From Actinomycetes bacterium (GTDB taxonomy: Bacteria; Actinomycetota; Acidimicrobiia; Acidimicrobiales; Microtrichaceae), in the NCBI GenBank assembly GCA_023427825.1, contig JAEZAI010000384.1:1-10350 (forward strand): 10,350 bases of DNA. The letters run 5' to 3'. The notes beneath the pieces are model-generated. The model did not search any database and was not told the DNA's origin. It saw only the letters and a list, made by a program, of their open reading frames with translations. Made by a program: the position numbers and the translations under genes. The stretch's first letter is position 1. The number at the start of each line of letters is the position of its first letter. Positions 1-6,531 of this stretch are shown piece after piece.

Positions 1-146
1 GGAGGCACTACAGTGTCCGGTCGGCCGTCGACGGGTCCTCCCGCGCCGGACCGCACCCGGGCCCGGCCCGGACGACCGACAGTGCACCGCCCCGTCCGGG
101 CGGCATGACCGCCGACCGTGGCGGAAGGACCGGAGAAGCGACACCC

Positions 147-356
147 ATGGCCGCCGTGTGTGAGATCTGCGACAAGCGCCCCTCGTTCGGGATGAACCTG
201 AGCCACTCCCATCGCCGCACCAAGCGCCGCTGGAACCCGAACATCCAGCGGATCCGCGTCGCCACGCCGCAGGGCACCAAGCGCATGAACGTGTGCACCG
301 GCTGCATCAAGGCCGGCAAGGTCACCAAGCCCGTCGCCTCGCGCCGACCGGCCTGA
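147..356 (+). CDS. rpmB: 50S ribosomal protein L28
   Basis: This is a structural protein of the large ribosomal subunit, 69 residues long, which is normal for a short bacterial L28. It begins MAAVCEICDKRPSFG and keeps the family core NLSHSHRRTKRRWNPNIQ (residues 17-34) and the RIRV strand (35-38). Two Cys pairs, C5-x-x-C8 and C50-x-x-C53, make it the zinc-binding (C+) form; many actinobacteria carry both C+ and zinc-free L28 copies and switch between them under zinc limitation. The ATG at 147 is preferred over an in-frame ATG at 105 because GGAGAAG (132-138) lies 8 nt upstream and family homology begins exactly there. The gene stands alone: the next plus-strand gene is 177 bp away with its own promoter candidate. 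No Zur-like operator is evident in the 146 upstream bases. Confidence 0.97.
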   Translation: MAAVCEICDKRPSFGMNLSHSHRRTKRRWNPNIQRIRVATPQGTKRMNVCTGCIKAGKVTKPVASRRPA

Positions 357-429
357 GCCCGCGGCGCGCCCCGCGTCGCACCCATCTCCGGTTCCGTTCG
401 GGACCTCCGTCACCATCGACGTCCGCGCT

Positions 430-459
430 TTGCCGCGCCTCCGCGGCCACCGGTACGGT
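430..459 (+). promoter_or_regulatory. Candidate promoter for the cold-shock-like/pckG run
   Basis: TTGCCG (430-435) and TACGGT (454-459) are separated by 18 nt. TACGGT fits the TANNNT -10 pattern of high-GC actinobacterial housekeeping promoters, and TTGCCG keeps the TTG of the -35 box. The predicted transcript would have about 65-70 nt of leader before the GTG at 534. This is the only reasonable sigma70-like pair seen between rpmB and the next gene. It was found by eye only. Confidence 0.38.
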
Positions 460-533
460 GAGCGTGGGCCAGCGGATTCCCACAACGGGAACCGGGCACT
501 CAGGAGCGGCAGCAGCGTGGAACGGAGCTCGGC

Positions 534-788
534 GTGCAGGGCGTGATCAAGTCCTATGACCCCGTGACGGGTGACGGCATCGTCGTCCGCGACACGGACC
601 TCGCCGAGCACGATCTCGCGCCCACTGCGCTCGACGGGACCCTGTTCCGCATGCTCCGCCAGGGGCAGCGGGTCCAGTACGACCTGGACGCCGAGGGACG
701 GGCCACCGGCCTCATGCTCGGGTCCGAGGTGGATATGGGCACACCGACCTTCCGGGGTCACGCCGAGCCGGCGCCCGAGACCGCCTGA
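534..788 (+). CDS. Degenerate cold-shock-domain-like protein
   Basis: An 84-residue protein whose first ~65 residues resemble a cold-shock (OB-fold) domain: [17 protein letters not shown] matches the opening strands of CspA-type proteins (usually GTVKWFN..KGFGFI), and [20 protein letters not shown] (41-60) matches the later EGQ-V-F strand region. The nucleic-acid-binding aromatics are missing: the RNP1 position reads T-G-D-G-I-V and the RNP2 position (usually VFVH) reads DLAEHDLAP. It may therefore keep the fold without normal RNA binding. The 14-residue tail is proline/glutamate-rich and probably disordered. The GTG start is supported by GGAG at 524-527, 6 nt upstream. It lies 38 nt before pckG on the same strand, so co-transcription is likely. 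The fold assignment is inferred from pattern; the function is unknown. Confidence 0.82.
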   Translation: MQGVIKSYDPVTGDGIVVRDTDLAEHDLAPTALDGTLFRMLRQGQRVQYDLDAEGRATGLMLGSEVDMGTPTFRGHAEPAPETA

Positions 789-826
789 ACACGGCACGGC
801 AAGCCGAACACAGATCGGGGACAACG

Positions 827-2614
827 ATGGCAGGGACCACCAGCAACCAGCGGCTGCTCGACTGGGTCGAGGAATGGCGCCAGATCTTCGAGCCGGATGC
901 GGTCGAGTGGTGCGACGGCAGCGCCGAGGAGTACGACCGGCTGTGCCAGCTCCTCGTCGACAACGGCACGTTCGAGAAGCTGTCCGAGGCCAAGCGCCCC
1001 AACAGCTACCTCGCGCTGTCGGACCCGAGCGACGTCGCCCGGGTCGAGGACCGCACCTTCATCTCGTGCGAGAACGAGATCGACGCCGGCCCGACCAACC
1101 ACTGGCGGCCGCCGGCCGAGCTCAAGGCCGAGATGCTCGAGCTGTACCGCGGGACCATGAAGGGCCGCACGATGTACGTCGTGCCCTTCTCCATGGGCCC
1201 GCTCGGCTCCCCGATCGCCCACATCGGCGTGCAGCTGACCGACTCCCCCTACGTCGCTGTCTCCATGCGGATCATGACCCGGATGGGCCAGGGCGCCCTC
1301 GACGTGCTCGGCGACGGTGAGTGGGTCCCCTGCCTCCACTCCGTCGGCGCCCCACTCGCCGACGGCCAGGCCGACGTGCCGTGGCCCTGCAACGAGACCA
1401 AGTACATCTCGCACTTCCCGGAGACCAAGGAGATCTGGTCCTACGGCTCCGGGTACGGCGGCAACGCGCTGCTCGGCAAGAAGTGCTTCGCCCTGCGCAT
1501 CGCCTCGACCATGGCCCGCGACGACGGCTGGATGGCCGAGCACATGCTGATCCTGGGCATCACCTCGCCCGAGGGCGTCAAGCGCTACGTGGCCGCTGCG
1601 TTCCCCTCCGCGTGCGGCAAGACCAACATGGCCATGCTCATCCCGTCGCTGCCCGGCTGGAAGGTCGAGACCGTCGGCGACGACATCGCCTGGATGAAGT
1701 TCGGCGAGGACGGCCGCCTGTACGCGATCAACCCCGAGGCGGGCTTCTTCGGCGTGGCCCCCGGCACGTCCGACACCACCAACAAGAACGCCATGGACAC
1801 GATGTGGGGCAACTCCATCTTCACCAACGTCGCCAAGACCGACGACGGCGACGTGTGGTGGGAGGACATGTCGGAGCCCCCGGCGCACCTCGTCGACTGG
1901 AAGGGCAACGACTGGACGCCCGAGTCGGGCACCCCGGCCGCCCCCCCGAACGCGCGCTTCACCACGCCGGCGTCGCAGTGCCCGTCGATCGCCCCCGAGT
2001 GGGAGGACCCGGCCGGCGTGCCGATCTCGGCCATCCTCTTCGGCGGCCGTCGCGCCACCAACGTCCCGCTCGTCACGCAGTCGTACGACTGGGAGCAGGG
2101 CACCTTCCTGGGCGCGGTGATGAGCTCCGAGAAGACCGCGGCCGCGGCCGGCACGGTCGGCGAGGTCCGCTTCGACCCGTACGCCATGCTCCCGTTCATG
2201 GGCTACAACGTCGGCGACTACATCCAGCACTGGCTGGACATCGGCACGGCCACCGATCCCGAGAAGCTGCCCAAGCTCTTCTGGGTCAACTGGTTCCGCA
2301 AGTCCGACGACGGCAAGTTCCTCTGGCCGGGCTTCGGCGAGAACAGCCGGGTGCTCAAGTGGGCGCTCGAGCGCATCGACGGCACGGCCGACGCCAAGGA
2401 GACGCCGATCGGCTGGGTGCCGACCCCCGACTCGCTCGACACCGAGGGCCTCGACATCGACGGCGACACGCTGGAGCAGCTGCTCGACGTGGACCCGATC
2501 GCCTGGAAGGGCGAGGTGGAGCTCATCAACAACCACTTCGACTTCATCGGCGAGCGCCTGCCGACCCGCATGCGCGAAGAGCTGACCGCGCTCGAGCAGC
2601 GCCTCGGCGGCTGA
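827..2614 (+). CDS. pckG: Phosphoenolpyruvate carboxykinase (GTP)
   Basis: This cytosolic enzyme converts oxaloacetate and GTP to phosphoenolpyruvate, GDP and CO2, the entry step of gluconeogenesis; in actinobacteria it can also run in the anaplerotic direction. At 595 residues it is full length for the GTP-dependent family. Visible landmarks in order: the substrate-site arginine region RVEDRTF (72-78); [15 protein letters not shown] (206-220), carrying the oxaloacetate loop and the metal-site lysine; EHM (238-240) with the metal-site histidine; P-loop [11 protein letters not shown] (257-267) with the hyper-reactive Cys263 and Lys265; GDDIAWM (284-290), the kinase-2 aspartates; [11 protein letters not shown] (406-416); and the guanine-pocket segment [13 protein letters not shown] (498-510). 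All catalytic parts appear intact. The ATG at 827 has only a weak GGGGA upstream. The gene sits in a run with the cold-shock-like gene before and a GCS2 ligase after (42-nt gap). Confidence 0.98.
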   Translation: MAGTTSNQRLLDWVEEWRQIFEPDAVEWCDGSAEEYDRLCQLLVDNGTFEKLSEAKRPNSYLALSDPSDVARVEDRTFISCENEIDAGPTNHWRPPAELKAEMLELYRGTMKGRTMYVVPFSMGPLGSPIAHIGVQLTDSPYVAVSMRIMTRMGQGALDVLGDGEWVPCLHSVGAPLADGQADVPWPCNETKYISHFPETKEIWSYGSGYGGNALLGKKCFALRIASTMARDDGWMAEHMLILGITSPEGVKRYVAAAFPSACGKTNMAMLIPSLPGWKVETVGDDIAWMKFGEDGRLYAINPEAGFFGVAPGTSDTTNKNAMDTMWGNSIFTNVAKTDDGDVWWEDMSEPPAHLVDWKGNDWTPESGTPAAPPNARFTTPASQCPSIAPEWEDPAGVPISAILFGGRRATNVPLVTQSYDWEQGTFLGAVMSSEKTAAAAGTVGEVRFDPYAMLPFMGYNVGDYIQHWLDIGTATDPEKLPKLFWVNWFRKSDDGKFLWPGFGENSRVLKWALERIDGTADAKETPIGWVPTPDSLDTEGLDIDGDTLEQLLDVDPIAWKGEVELINNHFDFIGERLPTRMREELTALEQRLGG

Positions 2615-2656
2615 GCCGGAGGACGCTCGGTCCGCTCGACCGGGTAGGGGGTCCGG

Positions 2657-3799
2657 GTGACGATCGAGTTCCGGACCTCCCCCACCCCCACCCTGGGCGT
2701 CGAGCTGGAGCTCGGCATCGTCGACCGGGGGACGCGCGGTCTGGTCAACGCCGCTTCCGAGGTGCTCGAGCGCCTCGGAGGCGGAGTGGACGGGGCCGAG
2801 CATCCCAAGGTGAAGCACGAGCTGTTCGAGTCGACGCTCGAGGTCATCACCGGCATCAACGACTCGGTCGCCGGTGCCGTCGCGGACCTGACCGCCCCGC
2901 TCCAGGAGGTCACCACGGCGCTGGCCGGGGGTGAGGCCGACCTGGGCCTCGTCGCGTCGGGCACGCACCCGTTCACCCGCTGGCTGGACCTGGAGGTCAG
3001 CCCCGCGGATCGCTACCGGGAGCTCATCGAGCGGATCGGCTGGCCGGCCCGGCGGCTGGCGATCCACGGCACGCACGTGCACGTGGGCGTCCGGTCCGGC
3101 GAGATGGCGGTGGCGGTCACGAACGGCCTGGCCGAGCAGCTCCCGCTGTTCCTCGCGCTCTCGGCGTCGAGCCCGTACTGGGAGGGACAGGACACCGGGC
3201 TGAGCTCGGCCCGGACCAAGATCTTCGAGTCGCTGCCGACCGCCGGTCTGCCGCCGGGGCTCGACTGCTGGAACGACTTCCAGGAGTTCATGGGGACCCT
3301 GCTCGCCGCGGGGGCGATCAACTCGATCCGCGAGGTGTGGTGGGACGTCCGACCGCACCCCGACTTCGGCACGGTGGAGCTGCGCATGTGCGACGCGATC
3401 CAGTCCATGGACGAGGTGCGGGCGCTCGTCGCGCTCGCGCAGTGCAGCGTCGCGGACCTGCAGGCGCGGGCGGCGGCCGGCGAGGGCACCTCGACCGTTC
3501 GGGACTGGGTGATCCGTGAGAACAAGTGGCTGGCGGCCCGCCACGGCCTGGACGCCGAGCTGATCACCGACGACCGGGGCACGCGCCGCCCTGCTCACGA
3601 GCTGGTCGCCGAGACCGTCGAACGCCTGCGGCCGGTCGCGGCCGAGCTGTGCTGCGCCGACGAGCTGTCGCTCGTGTCGCGGATCCTCCGGGACGGCAAC
3701 GGCGCCGAGCGTCAACGCGCCGTACTCGCCGCCGGGGGCGACCACCGCGACGTGGTGGACCTGCTCCTCCGGGAGTGGGATGCCGGGGCTGCCGCGTGA
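2657..3799 (+). CDS. GCS2/YbdK-family carboxylate-amine ligase (glutamate-cysteine ligase-like)
   Basis: A 380-residue ATP-grasp-like ligase of the GCS2 family (YbdK branch, usually ~370 residues). The family is known for ATP-dependent joining of glutamate to an amine, classically gamma-glutamylcysteine synthesis; the physiological substrate of YbdK members is often uncertain. Seen in the sequence: TLGVELELGIVD (12-23) with the paired acidic residues E16/E18 of the nucleotide/Mg site; KHELFESTLEVITGI (53-67); GTHPF (102-106); AIHGTHVHVGV (135-145); SSPYWEGQDTGLSSAR (171-186); and the diagnostic VWWDVRPHPDFGTVELRMCD (227-246). The GTG start at 2657 has a strong G-run (AGGGGGT, 2646-2652) at close spacing. 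The stop overlaps the start of the M20 gene by 4 nt. Because actinobacteria mostly use mycothiol, classical glutathione synthesis is unlikely; the true product is unknown. Confidence 0.93.
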   Translation: MTIEFRTSPTPTLGVELELGIVDRGTRGLVNAASEVLERLGGGVDGAEHPKVKHELFESTLEVITGINDSVAGAVADLTAPLQEVTTALAGGEADLGLVASGTHPFTRWLDLEVSPADRYRELIERIGWPARRLAIHGTHVHVGVRSGEMAVAVTNGLAEQLPLFLALSASSPYWEGQDTGLSSARTKIFESLPTAGLPPGLDCWNDFQEFMGTLLAAGAINSIREVWWDVRPHPDFGTVELRMCDAIQSMDEVRALVALAQCSVADLQARAAAGEGTSTVRDWVIRENKWLAARHGLDAELITDDRGTRRPAHELVAETVERLRPVAAELCCADELSLVSRILRDGNGAERQRAVLAAGGDHRDVVDLLLREWDAGAAA

Positions 3800-5013
3800 G
3801 CACCGAGGTGGACGAGTCCGACCCGGTCGCGGAGCTGGTCTCGCTGCACGCCGAGGAGCTGGTCGCGCTCCGCCGTCACCTGCACGCGCACCCCGAACCG
3901 AGCGGCGAGGAGCACGACACCACCACCCTGCTCGTCGAGCGACTCGAGGTCGCGGGCCTCTCCCCCGTCGTGCTGCCGAGCGGCACCGGCCTGGTGTGCG
4001 ACGTGGGCCCCGGCGACGCGCCGCCCACGGTCGCGGTCCGGGGCGACATCGACGCGTTGAGCATGCAGGACGACAAGGACGTGCCGTACCGGTCGCGGCG
4101 CGACGGCGTGGCGCACGCCTGCGGTCACGACGTCCACACGGTCGTCACCCTCGGCGCCCGCCAGGCCCTGCACGAGCTGCTCCGCCGGGGGGCGGCCGGC
4201 GACGGCACCGCACCGCACCGCGTCCGGCTGATCTTCGAGCCGTCCGAGGAGCGCGTCCCCGGCGGCGCGGTCGAGGTGATCGCCACCGGGGCGCTCGACG
4301 GGATCGATGCGATCTTCGGGCTGCACTGCGATCCCAAGCTCGACGCCGGCCACCTGGGTGTGCGCACCGGCCCGCTCACCGCCGCGGCCGACCTGGTCGA
4401 GGTGCACCTGTCCGGTCCAGGTGGACACACGGCTCGACCGCACCTCACCGTCGACCTGGTCGACGTCGCCGCGCGCGTCGTGCGGGAGCTGCCGCCGCTC
4501 GTCGCCGAGGCCGCGGGCGACTCGGAGCTGCTGCTGGTGTTCGGGTCGATCTCGGCCGGCGACGCGCACAACGTCATCCCGACCAGGGCGGAGCTGCGCG
4601 GCAGCCTGCGGACCCCCGACCGCGGCGTCTGGCACCGTGCCGACACCCTGGTCCGCAACGCGCTCGCACAGGTCGTCGGACCGACGGGCGCCGCGTGGGA
4701 GCTGATGCACCGTCGCGGCGTGCCCCCGGTGGTCAACCGAGAGCACGAGACCGCGCTCCTGGCCGCGGCCGGCGTCGAGGTGCTGGGCGCCCGGGGCGTG
4801 GTCACGTCACCCCGCAGCGTCGGCGGCGACTCGTTCAGCTGGTACCTGGAGCGGACCGGCGGGTCCTACGGCCGTCTCGGCACCCATCCGCCCGGACTCG
4901 CGGACCGGCTGGACCTGCACGCCGGCACCTTCGACGTGGACGAGTCGGTGATCCCGCTCGGCGCCCAGATCCTGGCCCGCGCCGCCCTCGCCGCCCTTCG
5001 CGATCCCGACTAG
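3796..5013 (+). CDS. M20-family amidohydrolase (AmiA/AmiB-like metallopeptidase)
   Basis: A 405-residue zinc-dependent hydrolase of the M20/IAA-amino-acid hydrolase group, which cleaves amide bonds of N-acylated amino acids or small peptides. Motifs in order: LRRHLHAHPEPSGEE (25-39); GDIDALSMQ (83-91), the first catalytic Asp region; HACGHDVHT (107-115) with metal ligands C109 and H111; FEPSEER (147-153) with the general-base/metal glutamates E151-E152; GLHCDPKLDAGHLGVRTGP (175-193), H177; lid-domain motif GPGGHTARPH (207-216); NVIP (259-262); GGDSFSWY (343-350); and H375 in DLHAGTFD. The GLHCDPK and GPLTAAADLVEV text is close to mycobacterial AmiA1/AmiB1-type proteins. Translation starts at a GTG that overlaps the upstream ligase stop (GTGA, 3796-3799), giving translational coupling. 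It ends 7 nt from the convergent membrane gene. Confidence 0.94.
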   Translation: MSTEVDESDPVAELVSLHAEELVALRRHLHAHPEPSGEEHDTTTLLVERLEVAGLSPVVLPSGTGLVCDVGPGDAPPTVAVRGDIDALSMQDDKDVPYRSRRDGVAHACGHDVHTVVTLGARQALHELLRRGAAGDGTAPHRVRLIFEPSEERVPGGAVEVIATGALDGIDAIFGLHCDPKLDAGHLGVRTGPLTAAADLVEVHLSGPGGHTARPHLTVDLVDVAARVVRELPPLVAEAAGDSELLLVFGSISAGDAHNVIPTRAELRGSLRTPDRGVWHRADTLVRNALAQVVGPTGAAWELMHRRGVPPVVNREHETALLAAAGVEVLGARGVVTSPRSVGGDSFSWYLERTGGSYGRLGTHPPGLADRLDLHAGTFDVDESVIPLGAQILARAALAALRDPD

Positions 5014-5020
5014 GACGGGC

Positions 5021-5386
5021 TCAGCCAACCAGCATCGCCCGGATGCCGAGGCCCATCAGGAAGAGCCCGCCGAAGCCGTACAGCAGGTACTGGTACGCCT
5101 TCATCTGGTTCCGGTAGCTGTACAGGATCGCCACGGTGATGATCGCGACGAAGCCGTAGAACATGTGGAACTGCGGCGCCTTGAAGCCCTCGCCCGCCAC
5201 CATGTACACGCCGAGGCTGACCTGCACGAAGATCGTCGCCTCGACGAAGATCACGAACCACCACAGCGCCCGCACCCGCAGCGCGGGGATCCAGTGGGCC
5301 CCCAGGCACCACAGGCCGCCCAGCGCGTTGCCGAGGATGACCATCCACGCCCACTCCGTGTGGAACTGCAGGACGGAGGCGAACAC
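5021..5386 (-). CDS. Small four-helix membrane protein, unknown function
   Basis: A 121-residue hydrophobic protein with four predicted transmembrane segments at about residues 12-32, 40-63, 72-90 and 100-119, and a short polar loop at 63-71. Aromatic residues cluster at the membrane edges (EWAWM, HW, LWWF, HMFYGF, YQYLLYGF), and histidines H9, H31 and H74 sit at or near helix ends. The N-terminal QFHTEWAW and central PQFHMFYGF look like conserved family signatures, but I do not recognise the family; heme or quinone contact is speculation. The GTG at 5386 is chosen because the membrane-protein text begins there, while the open frame extends upstream through sequence antisense to another gene. 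Upstream, TAAGGT can be read as a -10 box for a leaderless transcript, or its AAGG as a weak ribosome site. It is convergent with the M20 gene. Confidence 0.82.
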   Translation of the reverse strand: MFASVLQFHTEWAWMVILGNALGGLWCLGAHWIPALRVRALWWFVIFVEATIFVQVSLGVYMVAGEGFKAPQFHMFYGFVAIITVAILYSYRNQMKAYQYLLYGFGGLFLMGLGIRAMLVG

Positions 5387-5393
5387 CGGCGGG

Positions 5394-5399
5394 ACCTTA
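5394..5399 (-). promoter_or_regulatory. Candidate -10 box for the membrane-protein gene (leaderless)
   Basis: On the minus strand TAAGGT fits TANNNT and ends 7 nt before the GTG start at 5386, the spacing expected if transcription begins at the start codon. No good -35 box is visible; TTCGAG lies 19 nt upstream. The alternative reading is AAGG as a weak Shine-Dalgarno 8-9 nt from the start. Both cannot be true at once. Confidence 0.35.
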
Positions 5400-5432
5400 G
5401 TGGGGACGTTCCGGGGCGCTCGAAACCGGTGG

Positions 5433-5438
5433 CATGCT
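5433..5438 (+). promoter_or_regulatory. Candidate -10 box for the divergent 113-residue gene (leaderless)
   Basis: CATGCT on the plus strand ends 6 nt before the GTG at 5445, with TTCCGG (5409-5414) 18 nt further upstream as a weak -35. No Shine-Dalgarno sequence precedes this GTG, which favours a leaderless transcript. The first base departs from the TANNNT consensus, so support is modest. Confidence 0.28.
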
Positions 5439-5444
5439 GCGCCG

Positions 5445-5786
5445 GTGCAGCACGCCCGTCTCGTGATCCACCGCCTCCACCTCGACGGTGCGGAGGTCCC
5501 CGTCCGCTTCGGCACGCTCGTCGCGGTCTCGCGAGTCGACGAGGACGGGCCCGCCACCGACCTGATCGACTGGGAGGTCGTGGCCGACGGCGTGGACGCG
5601 TACGCGGGCGAGCTGCAACGCCACCACGTGGAGCTGTTGTGCATCACCGGCGCGGACGCGGACGGCCACCTGATCCTGGGCGAGTTCGAGGGCGATGCCG
5701 TGGTGGTCCGCTTCGTCGAGCGCACGGTCGTGCTGCGGGGCGACGGTCCGCTGCTCGGGCTGACCCCCGAGATGTTCACCTCCTGA
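5445..5786 (+). CDS. Hypothetical 113-residue protein
   Basis: I do not recognise this protein. It starts MQHARLVIHRLHLDGAEVPV (reading the GTG as Met) and alternates hydrophobic and polar residues in short stretches typical of beta strands (LVAVSRV, DLIDWEVVADG, HVELLCITG, AVVVRFVERTVVL), so a small soluble, acidic beta-rich domain is likely. There is no signal peptide or membrane segment, and a single Cys. The open frame runs back to 5163, but upstream of 5445 the translated text is basic, low-complexity and antisense to the membrane-protein gene, so the start is placed at GTG 5445; GTG 5463 is an alternative. No ribosome site is visible. A strong hairpin follows 8 nt after the stop, supporting a real transcription unit ending here. 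Confidence 0.72.
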   Translation: MQHARLVIHRLHLDGAEVPVRFGTLVAVSRVDEDGPATDLIDWEVVADGVDAYAGELQRHHVELLCITGADADGHLILGEFEGDAVVVRFVERTVVLRGDGPLLGLTPEMFTS

Positions 5787-5794
5787 CCTCTCCC

Positions 5795-5827
5795 GACCGG
5801 CATCTCGGAGCCCTCCGACGGCCGGTC
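5795..5827 (+). terminator. Two-part hairpin, likely U-less terminator
   Basis: Outer arms GACCGGC (5795-5801) and GCCGGTC (5821-5827) pair perfectly. Inside them TCGGA (5805-5809) and TCCGA (5814-5818) pair around the loop GCCC, with a small internal bulge (ATC against CG). The structure begins 8 nt after the stop of the 113-residue gene. There is no T-run after it, so it would be an actinobacterial-type hairpin terminator; being symmetric it could act in either direction. Confidence 0.5.
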
Positions 5828-5907
5828 GATCGATCGTTGCTGAGAGGTCACGAAGCGAGAGATCGGAGGATCTCCTCACATTCCGCCACCCGGCGACGGA
5901 GGTCGGG

Positions 5908-5913
5908 TACGGT
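5908..5913 (+). promoter_or_regulatory. Candidate -10 box upstream of the 82-residue gene
   Basis: TACGGT preceded by CGGG repeats the hexamer proposed before the cold-shock-like gene (CCGGTACGGT). No -35 box at 16-19 nt is convincing; TTCCGC at 5881-5886 is 21 nt away. The leader would be about 65 nt. Weak, single-element evidence. Confidence 0.27.
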
Positions 5914-5985
5914 CGACGAGGTCGGGGTGGCTGTCCCGGCAGGCGGAGGGGCGATGCGCCGCGAGGCGTCCATCCAAGGAGCGAC

Positions 5986-6234
5986 ATGACCCCTCAGACC
6001 CAACCCTCCACGACCGCCCGGCGTGATGTGGACGGCTACGTCCCGCCCATCAGCTTCGAAGAGCTGCGGGATGCCGGCCGGCTGAGCATGCCGGGGGCCG
6101 AGGCGTACGACGAGGGCTACGGCCCGATCGGCGACCCGTCGGATCCGGCACAGGACCCCAACGACGCGCTCGAGGCGTTCGTCGACGCCTGGGCCAACGC
6201 CGGCCACACCCCCGCCGAACCGCTGCTGCCGTAA
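5986..6234 (+). CDS. Hypothetical 82-residue acidic, proline-rich protein
   Basis: I do not recognise this protein. Translation from ATG 5986 is supported by AAGGAG (5976-5981), the clearest Shine-Dalgarno sequence in this part of the window, at a short 4-nt spacing. The N-terminus is polar and Thr/Ser-rich (MTPQTQPSTTARRDVDG), followed by PPISFEELRDAGRLSMPGAE (20-39), a glycine/proline/aspartate-rich linker (YGPIGDPSDPAQDPNDA) and a short amphipathic helix, LEAFVDAWANAGH (62-74). There is no Cys, membrane segment or signal peptide. The composition suggests a largely disordered soluble peptide, perhaps an adaptor. It follows the hairpin at 5795-5827 and precedes a small membrane ORF on the same strand. 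The strong ribosome site and high GC3 make it a likely real gene. Confidence 0.65.
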   Translation: MTPQTQPSTTARRDVDGYVPPISFEELRDAGRLSMPGAEAYDEGYGPIGDPSDPAQDPNDALEAFVDAWANAGHTPAEPLLP

Positions 6235-6309
6235 CGGCGGTCTCCCGGCCGATCCCCACCCCGGGCCCACGCTCCACCCACGCGCGACGGGTTCCATTGT
6301 TACGGATGC

Positions 6310-6531
6310 ATGACGAGCACCCGGGCGGGGAAGGGTCTGGGCATGTGGATGCTCGTCCTGCTCCTGGCCCTGTGGCTGGCGGTCGGGCTGGCCGTGTCCA
6401 TGCTGATCGGCGCCGGCACCAAGTGCCCGCCGCAGCCCGAGCGTCGTCGCCGCGGCGCCCGGGTGCTGGTCAGTCCCAGATCGAGGCGGCGAAGGGCGCG
6501 CCCTCGCCTCGCGGTCGCCCGACGCGGATGA
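6310..6531 (+). CDS. Small single-pass membrane ORF with basic tail, uncertain 3' end
   Basis: A 73-residue ORF: short polar basic N-terminus, one strong transmembrane helix at about residues 12-35 (WMLVLLLALWLAVGLAVSML inside it), a KCPPQPERRRRGAR juxtamembrane segment with one Cys, then an Arg-rich tail. ATG 6310 is used because codons between 6310 and 6343 already show strong GC3; ATG 6343 is an equally serious start because AAGGG (6331-6335) lies 7 nt upstream. GC3 is near total through the helix but falls after about 6474, with AGT, AGA, CGA, AGG and GGA codons. That is exactly where the ORF becomes antisense to the 3' end of the PIG-L gene. The last ~20 residues may therefore be read-through after loss of an original stop. 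Function unknown. Confidence 0.45.
   Translation: MTSTRAGKGLGMWMLVLLLALWLAVGLAVSMLIGAGTKCPPQPERRRRGARVLVSPRSRRRRARPRLAVARRG

Noticed and set aside
9..14. TACAGT near the left edge as a -10 box for rpmB
   Set aside because: It fits TANNNT, but the -35 region would lie outside the window and the leader would be about 130 nt, so it cannot be judged here.
105..146. An N-terminal extension of L28 from ATG 105
   Set aside because: It adds 14 residues not found in the family, and the ATG at 147 has a well-spaced GGAGAAG site.
758..3745. A 995-residue open frame on the minus strand, antisense to pckG and the GCS2 gene
   Set aside because: Its translation is low-complexity Arg/Gly/Asp/Val text with no family motifs, and it mirrors two unmistakable enzymes on the plus strand. 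Long stop-free antisense frames are expected in DNA this GC-rich.
3526..3795. Upstream extension of the M20 frame (90 extra residues)
   Set aside because: The extension is Arg/Pro-rich antipeptide text overlapping the GCS2 ligase in another frame. Homology begins just after the GTG at 3796, which overlaps the ligase stop in the usual coupling arrangement.
5005..5019. Hairpin between the convergent M20 and membrane-protein genes
   Set aside because: Only CCCG/CGGG can pair (4 bp), within a 7-nt intergenic gap; too weak to call a bidirectional terminator.
5848..5972. A short minus-strand ORF ending in a coiled-coil-like peptide (PDLRRRVAECEEILRSLAS)
   Set aside because: The helix-like ending is tempting and a hairpin lies after its stop. 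However, there is no ribosome site or -10 element at its ATG, it is only 41 residues, and its 5' end sits against the leader of the well-supported 82-residue plus-strand gene.
6245..6265. CCCGG/CCGGG pair after the 82-residue gene as a terminator
   Set aside because: Only a 5-bp stem with an 11-nt loop and no T-run; such pairs are common by chance in this base composition.
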